From contig JASANG010002652.1 in the NCBI GenBank assembly GCA_030248215.1, forward strand, positions 1-64,000: a stretch of DNA of 64,000 nucleotides, written 5' to 3'. The stretch's first letter is position 1; each line of letters opens with the position of its first letter. Shown here one piece after another: positions 36,501 through 45,500 of the stretch. The DNA is from Enoplolaimus lenunculus. Taxonomy: Eukaryota; Nematoda; Enoplea; Enoplida; Thoracostomopsidae. The notes under the pieces are model-generated. The model was not told the DNA's origin. It was given only the letters and a program-made list of their open reading frames with translations, and searched no databases. Position numbers and translations under genes: made by a program.

Positions 36501-39500
36501 GTTGAGGCTACAATATTCAGCACAATTTTTGCACATGATTTGTTCTTGTCCTGTACCAATTTTGAGTTCAACAGCTGCAATCGTTAGTGAGTTAACGTAT
36601 TACTAACTGGTGATAGTTGCTATATACACATTTGAGAATATGCGAGTAGCTCTTCAAACAAACTATACACTAAAAATTTGCATAGCTGTCATTAAAATCA
36701 AGCTCAAAATGCAAGCAAAATTTAAAACCGAACCAGTTTCTGGTTCTATATTTTGAACACATATCAGACTGCCATATGGTAATCGGTGCTACACACATTT
36801 TGAGAATACAAGGGCTAAAATTTCAGTGCTATCAAAAATTCCACGCAAATCAAGCCCGCCAACACCATCTGACTCGGACACGTTTGTCACACATGACGTC
36901 ACTGCACCAGACGGACATTGTGACACGTCACCAATGATGACGTGTGCCAACGAGACACCAACTCAGCCGAAAGTTTCCCAACTCAAGATGACAACTGATG
37001 ACGGTGAACGATGTGCTGGAAAAAACTCCGAACGCAACAACGAAGCAGACAGAAACAGCCGTAAGAAATATCGGCAAACAAACGGCGAAATCAATGAAAA
37101 TCATTATTGGAAAGCGTCGATTACCAGTCGAGATGATAACAAAATACGACAAGCGCTGGACGAAGCTGACAGTTTGCTGGCTGAGGTACCATCCGATAAT
37201 TAGGCTCGAACCTAAAGTAGAAAGGGGGGCAATTGGGCTCATCACTCCCTAGGAAAGATTTTATCAAACCCCTCGAAAAGTTATAATCTTGTGTGTAACT
37301 TTAACGAAATGAATACACCTGTGTTACAATTGTAATGCAAGACCCCCCAAGCAAGATGAGCTGGTTATATGTCTGGTTTAAAGCCATGGATTCTTAAGCG
37401 TCACATTAATTGCTTGACCCCGTATTGTTTTGTGTATAAGTCTATTTTTCCTACCATTTTGTAAACAGAGACTAACTTGCTAACGTCATTGATGGACACC
37501 AATGAAGTCTTGGGCCACTTGTGGAATAATACACTGTAAATTGCAGTGAGTTGATTTTAACACATGAGTTGCATCGCTCAGTCTGAGTTAGGACTATTAG
37601 TACCCACAATTGTGAGTTTATTCAACGCCTTGTAATTTAATTCATCAACTCTTCCAGAGTCAACTTCGACTTATACAGAGAATAAACTGAACTGAGAGTA
37701 AGCTAAAGTTCTACTGTTACTAAGCTCAGAAATAACTAACTTTCCGTCTGAGTTGATTAATTAACTCACTGGAATTTAGAGTGTAATAGTTATCCTTTTT
37801 TATACCTTAAAACGAAAAGTCAACTACTTGAGTATTCTGGTCAATTGTTGCAATCAATTTCTTTCATTTTGGGCAAAATAGCGCAACCCTAAACTCGCCA
37901 TTTACAGCTTTGCGAACATGTTCCATATTCTGAAATGCATATAACACCTATCACCAGTTACACTGTAAATTCCAGTGAGTTGATTTTAACTCAGAATGGA
38001 GTTGAATGCACTCATCTGTAATAGGATTATCATAACTCATATTAATTCTGAGTTGATTCTACTCATTCTGATTTAATTAATCAACTTCCCCCGAATCAGC
38101 TCAACTCAGAGTGAGATAAAGTTAACTGGTATTTACTCAGAAGTAACTAACTTTACGTCTGAGTTGATTAATTGACTCATTTGAATTTACAGTGCAGGTG
38201 AGACACACATTTGACAATACGGACTCGTATTTCAGAACAATCTAAATCAAGCGTTGTCGGCGTTTCTGCAGTTGACTCACACTTACAAACGTAGTCCGCG
38301 TAGTCATTACGGATTGGCACAAACGTTGGATCGCCTGTCGGAACAACAACAATCAAACAGTTTGCTAGAAGAATCACTGAAGGAATATGAGAAGGTAGTT
38401 TTCATTTGGCTTGTTGTGACAACTTCCGTATGTGCCATCGAACGAAACGTGCCGCCGGAAATGCCCAGGGTTACATTTTGTACTGCACACATTTCGATAG
38501 TTGCACACTCTTAATGGGGTCGACACCTGATGGCATGGGGTCGACACCTGATGGCGTTTCACGTCCAAAATTTTTGTTTACAAATTGATAACGTATTCCC
38601 TACAGCAATAAACGTGCGTGTGAATAGTTCGTGATTTCGGTTACCGGTTGAAACCACCAACTCCACGTTTAGGTCCGTTTTCGAATGACGTTATATCGCT
38701 CTGGTTCAGCAGTGCAGTCAGTTTCCCTTTATATTCTTCCCAACACGTTAGTAAAGCTATACAAGTAAAGCACAAGTACCGATATACACAAGTATTATGC
38801 TTATCCTGCCGAACTTATTCAACGGAATGTGCCGAACTTTCCTTTGTTTCAAGTGCATTCCGCACGTCAACTACGATACGCTTACCCTGTTGTTCCACTA
38901 AGTCACTAGCTCACACCGTATAACACCAAATGCAAACTTGGAGCCGGGGACTCCCTTAAGGTGTGGATTTAGGTTTTGGTTTTAGTTTTATTTTAGTTGT
39001 TAGAGTGAAATATATTTACGAGTGGCGCAGCCACCTACAGTGCGCACTACCGTAATCCATAAACGTTTTTATCGCGTTTAGATTTCCGTTAAGCAACCTG
39101 AACGTAGGTTTAAGATTAGGCTTAGGCTTAAGCCTATAGCTTTACGTCCATACTTCGACTTAGACTACAGTGTTAGACTTATGCTTAGTCTTGGCTCTTG
39201 GCAGTAATCTTGCAGAAGGCAAAGTGTACACCATCCGAGGCGACCACAGAACAGTGCTAATTTTAGCTGATCAGGCTAAATTTTAGGTTCTGCGTCTAAG
39301 CAATGTCCCTGTTGCGTTGTTCAAGAATGCCGCTGACCGTTTTGTTGACCGTGGTCGATTTAGAGGTTGGGACAACTTGGTTTTTTAGATCATAATTGTC
39401 TCCTGATAGCGTCTTAAGGTTTGACCTAATGCGGCATTAACGTCATGACTGGGACAGCCCGGAACACGTTTTGGCCGTGCTGATTCGACGCGTCAACATA

Positions 39501-42500
39501 AAATGTTGTGGTCTAAATAGCTGTTATGTAGACAAAATATGAATGTCGCATTACATTGGCTTACCAATCCCGTGTCTGCAGTAATCATCGTATGCAAACA
39601 GCAGTATGTCACATGATACCGCGGGACTTTTATGGGAATTTTAAAATTCTACCGAATATCACATGATATTGTGCAGGACAATGCAATTTTCGCGCACAAA
39701 TAATATAATAAAAAGTCAGTTAATGTAGCTATTAAGTCATTTCGAATACTGAATTAGCTTCAATTTCTCTGTTTCTGGCGGAAATTTTGCCTATATTCCC
39801 TAGTACAAATAATTCAAACTTTAAATTTTAATATTTTATGACATTCTATAGAACATTTAAGCTAGACTACCACAACCGTACAAAACAAGTCATATGACAC
39901 ATCAAGATAGCAGACAGTTCAAGTTTTTTGAATTTGATAGCGGATCAACGTGCGGACAAAATGTTACCCACTATTGTAATAGTGACAAAACGTGTATATA
40001 TTCCAGGTTGCTCCAGTTAAAACGTGAACCCCGCATAAGACTGCTAGCATGTCGAAGTGAAATCCTAAGCCTAAGTGTAAGCTTTTAGCATAATGATGGG
40101 GGGCAACTTGTCCAGTAGACGATGTTTCAAGAGGGGGGTACAACCTATGCGAACCATGAAACTTTATCTATCAGGCAACAAATTGCTCCGCTTGTAATTT
40201 AATTTAGGATTATTGCATGTGACAGCGACACCCTTCTAAACAAAGAGTGGGAGGGGGGTCGGCCAAAAACGCAACGCCCGGTGGTACATTTTGTACCATG
40301 CATAACCTAAAGAGTAGCAACTTTTGTATCATGCACTCTTGATATTCTTAAATAAGTCAACCATTTAAAACAGTTTACGAATAAAGGCCCATGTAAAGAT
40401 CAGGGACGGGACGTTTTTCTGTGACACTACAATAGTCTAAGCTAAAGCTTTAAACTATTTTTTGCTTAATGTTAGGTATAAGCTTATTATTACGTTTAGG
40501 CTTCGGAATATGCTTATACTACTGTTAAATACGGCCCACATTGGTCTGGGTAAAAGTAGCGTAAAAGTGATTTAATATTAGGTGTATGGAATCGTGTATT
40601 AAACGTCCAACGTGAACTGTGTGACAAATTTCCGAACGACCACGAGTTATTCAACAACTACGGTATCACATTTTTGATGATGGGTCGAAACGATGATGCG
40701 AAACGGGTTTTCAAAGACGTAAGCGATAAAGCATGGCATTGCAACCACCGCGCCGCCTTTACGCCAATACCCCCTACATCCACCATTCGAATTTCAAAAA
40801 CTTTGCTGCCTTGGGCGCAAATTAGGGTACAGTATTACGTTCAGGCTGATTTGGTTTCTCGTTCGCTTCGCTCGCGAGTTTTCTGTTACCTTTATATATC
40901 GCTCGCTCACATATGTGCCCCTACAACCTCACATATGGGCCCAACGTTTTTGGTGCTTCTGTGGTCCGGGACCTATCCCGATCTTGCAAGCAGGAGGTGG
41001 GAGGTTCGCGTAATCAACCTGCGGTCCGGTTAACCAGAAACTGCCAATTTTACTAATATAACTGGAACCGTTGGTAGTTGTTTTGCCTGTTTTCTATAAA
41101 TTTGTCACAGATTTCAGAAGTCAACCCCAGAGTTTGAAATGAAACCTATTTCAAATCACGCTCTGAAGTTTACTGAATCAAATTGAAGTTGTTCGTTTGT
41201 GGCTCAAAAATTAAATTTTTCTGCTTGTTTGCAGAAATTCTACCGAATCCAGAGCCGAAGGCAGACCTGGGGTTACACCCTTTTAAGTTATTACCTGAAA
41301 AATCTGCGCTGTGTCAAGACTTGCATAGGCGTAGGTTATACATAACCTTCGGCATTCTCACCGTTTGGCTTAGGCTTATGCTCAAGCTTAGGAAAAACTT
41401 TATGCGTGCGGAAGTAAATAAATGCCCATATGACAATTTATACAGCACCAGGCGGCGCCAGCCTGGAATATAATATAATCGGCCCAGAGAGGCGTCCAGG
41501 TTTCTGGTAGGTCTATAAAAGAGTAGGTTTACATTCTAGATTATATTTTTTGCTTAGGCTTAGGCTTAGGAATACGCTTAATCTACTGTTACGCCCCTGA
41601 AAGTAACATTGGCCAAATAATCAAAAAATATAGCAACAACACCTTTTACTGCGTTTACAGGTGTTACTGCGCGATCCGACAAATCATGTCGCCGAAGCCC
41701 ATCTTGGGTTTATCCTTAAAACTGTGGACGATTTGTTATCCGAAGGGGCATGGTACCTTAAACGCGGTATAAATTCTGACGCACCAGGAACACAAGACGC
41801 TCGCTTTTATTACCATGCAGGCGATGCTTTGCAACGACTCGGACGCAACAATGAAGTATTTAAATTAATTTGATTGGTCGAAAATTTTGATGTAAAATTT
41901 TAATATTAATATTTTTTGCTGAATCGCATTCAACAAAATTGTTCATGTAAAGATCAGGAGTGGAACGTTTTTCTGTGGGACTGTGATCGAGTACGCTTAA
42001 GTTTTACACTGTTTTTTGGCTTAGGCTTAGGCTTGGGTATAAGCTCATCATTACGCTTACGCGTTAGGCTTAGGTTTAGGATTAGAAACAGGTTTATAGT
42101 AGTATTACGGCCCTGTTCTGTACTTTGGCCGAAATAATAAAGTAGTGATGGTTATTTACTATAATATAAATGAGTAACAAAGACTTATGAAAATTATCAT
42201 CTATAAATACTGAATACATTGCTCATACGCTCTACCTTAACCCTTTCACTCATAGAGTATACTATGAGCAACTAAAATACAGTAATGTACGAGCAATACA
42301 CACATTGTGAGCAGTGTTTAACATTTATAACATATATGCGCTGTGCAAAATCTCCACAAGACGTGAGAGCCCCCTCGGGCTCGAGCGTCAAGCTCCTATA
42401 GCTCAGTAGTCATCGTCAACGCGTCCCACCCGTGAAACTGGGGATCGAATCTTACCTTGAAATTACATCTGATATGAAATTGAAAATATTCATGAGAGAA

Positions 42501-45500
42501 AGGGTTAAACTGCCCGCTTTGCAACAGACGAGAAAAACTTTTCTAACGTTTTTCTACTATTTTAGGCATATGAAATATACGCCAAAGGTGCGAAGGTTGG
42601 CTTGTTTATTTCGACATATCAGCGATCGCTGTACAACGTCAATGGTTTAATGTCACGTCCGTTTTGGCAACTCAACCAAACTGGGTCTGAAAAAATTTTA
42701 AAGGTAAAATTTAAAAAAGGCCAATGTTTAGAAAACAGGCGTGGAACAGTAGTATAAGCATAATTCTAAAGCCTAAGCCTATTCCTAAGCGCCTAAGCTA
42801 TGACTAAGCTTAAGCCTATGCCTATGCCTAAGCATAAAAAATGAGCTTATACCTAAGCGTAAGTCTAAGCCGGAGCGAAAAATTTAGTCTAAAAAATAAG
42901 CTTACTCTATTGCAGACGCGCACAAAAACGTTCCGCCCCTGATGTTTACACGGGCCAAACAAACTTTAACTAACTTTATTATTTTGAAATTTTAGAATTT
43001 TGTTTGTCTTTCAATTTAAATTTAACTATTGATAACTAGGCTCATAAACAAAAAAAACAACGAGTAGGCGTTAAAAATTACGGCTATTGTATAGAACAGG
43101 ACCGTACTGTAGTGACCCGAATAAGAGGGGGGATTGATATTTATTTGGCCTCTCCAGAGGGTACCCCCGCCTTGTTATTCAGTTACGGACTGTTATTTAT
43201 TTTTAACCCACGCTCCGCCGCCCTTTACTGATATATCCGGTACTGCAATTATCCGTTGAATTAAACGTTTATTTGTGTTGTGTCAATAGCTTGAGCGAAA
43301 ATACAAGGTTATACTTAGGAATGTACTTTCGAAACTTAAGTACGCTTTAAAGTTTCGAACTAAAATTATTTGGTCCTGGAGTCATTTATGCGCTACAATT
43401 AGGGTTAATTGACATTTATGGACTCTAATTAGGGCTTAGGGACTCTATCCGCTTACGGACTCTTATTAGGGATCCGGACTCCTATTGATTCGAGCTCAAA
43501 ACGGGAACCCCTTCTTATTACCTTTATTCGGGTCAATACAGTAGCATAACAGTGCTATAAACTTATTCCTAATCCTAAGCACTAAGCCTGAGCGTAATCG
43601 TGAGCCTAGCCTAAGCAAAGAATTGGTCTAAAGCTTATACGTTACTCTATTCCAGACCCACAGAAAAACGTTCTGCCCCTGATCTTTACATGAACCAAAA
43701 TTACAGTACTTACAAACTAAAGTTTAGGCAACACTAAAGCAAGAATTAAGTTGGAAACAAAATGCAATTCCACAATGTGTAAATGAAGAATACAGTGTTT
43801 TTGCATAGACACTTAAAATTTTTGAAATATGCCTATTTTGGCTTAATTTTGGCTTAGGATTAATCTTAGGCTTTAGTTTTAGGTTAATGTTTACATGTAA
43901 AATTAAGCGTAAGCTTAGGGTTTACGCTTAACCTGCTAAGGAAGTGTACATGACCAGAATAAATTTGCATACGGGTTCACAATAAGGATGGCGCTATACT
44001 TGTCGCGCGGTCAAGATATTTTTGTTTTCAAATTGATATGCTGTGCCATGTGTCAATACACGTGCATTGTGGTACAGTGACGGACTGTGACGAACGGCGC
44101 CGGACGTCATCAAAAGTATACCGCCACCCTAACAAGGAACCAGCGCAATAAACATTATTACTATTTCGTTGCATTTTGCACTACATTAATATTAAACAAG
44201 ATAGTTTTCGAAGTATGATTGCTATTATTTCAGCCAACTATTAATTATAAATTTGTTTCAGCTGATAGAAAAAAATTGGCGAATCATACGGGATGAATCG
44301 CTTGAACTGGTCAACTCAGCAACTGGCTTGTTTTTAAAGGAAGACGAAAAGTTGACAAATGCTGGCGATTGGCGACAGTTTACGCTGTATCAAAGAGGTT
44401 ACGGTTTTTGATTTCCATAATCAGTCTGCTTACAATGGCCTGTGTAAAGATCAGGAGCGGAACGTTTTTGTGTCGGACTGCAATAGAGTAAACATATAAG
44501 CTTTAAACTATTTTTTGCTTAGGCTTAGGATTAGGCTTATAGAATATGCTTATACTACTCTAAATGGTCGTGTTGTACACTTTGGCCCAATGGGTTTGTT
44601 TTTATGTTTTTGGAATTTTTGAAGAAAAAGTTTTGTTCACAGTATTTCACGTATTTAATATAATTCGGTGGTTTTGATAAAAGACGCTTTTAGAACCTGA
44701 ACTAAGCATATTCTTAACTCTAAACTTCAACAGAAAAATTAGCCCATAACTAAGACTAAGCCTAAGCAAAAAAGATAAGTCTAAAGCTTTAGGCTTTACT
44801 CTTTTAAAGTCCAGCTAAAAACGTTCCGCCATCAGCTATTAATCTGGACGAGTTGACATGTAAAACCGGGTTGAAAGTTTGTTTGCCAAATTCATTTATT
44901 ACCCAAAACCAGATAAAAATACTATTTATAGTTTATTTTAGGTTAATGATAAGAGCTTATGATAGTTTAAGTTTAAGTTTAAGAAAATGCTTAACTTTTG
45001 ATTTTTTTTTATTTTAAGGTGTTAAATTGGAACAAAATTGTCATCGTGTGCCTCGGACGTGTCAAATATTATCGCGATTTACTGAAGCAGTATCTTGTAC
45101 CAGGGGTCAGGTAAGACATAACAACACCATGTAAGGAGCAGGGCTGGAGCAGTAGATAAGCGTATTCCTAAGCCTAAGTCTAAGTCTAAGTCTAAGTCTA
45201 AGCATAAGCGTAAGGATGAGCCTATTCCTTAGCCTAAGCGTAAGCCTAAGCCGAAGCAAAAAAGTTAGTCTAAAGCTTAACCTGACTGCATTACAGCTGC
45301 ACAGGAAAACGATCCGACCCTTTCCTATACATGAGCCGACATCACGATATCTTATACTGTACTGACCCGAATAAGAGGAGGGTAATAGGGGTCCACATTT
45401 TGAGTCCCAGTCAATAGGAGACCGTATCCCTAATAAGAGATCGTAAGCGGATAGCGTCCCTAAACCCTAGTTAACGTCCGCAAGGGTCAATTATCCCAAA

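Noticed and set aside
38740-38900. Exon-like stretch CAAGTATTATGCTTATCCTG onward
   Set aside because: Considered as the ASPH exon between 38394 and 40582, but 39287-39365 fits family sequence and phase better.
39366-39380. Alternative later donor (TTG|GTTTTT) for the ASPH exon at 39287
   Set aside because: It would end in phase 0, which puts a stop at the next exon; the donor after AGAG at 39365 keeps phase.
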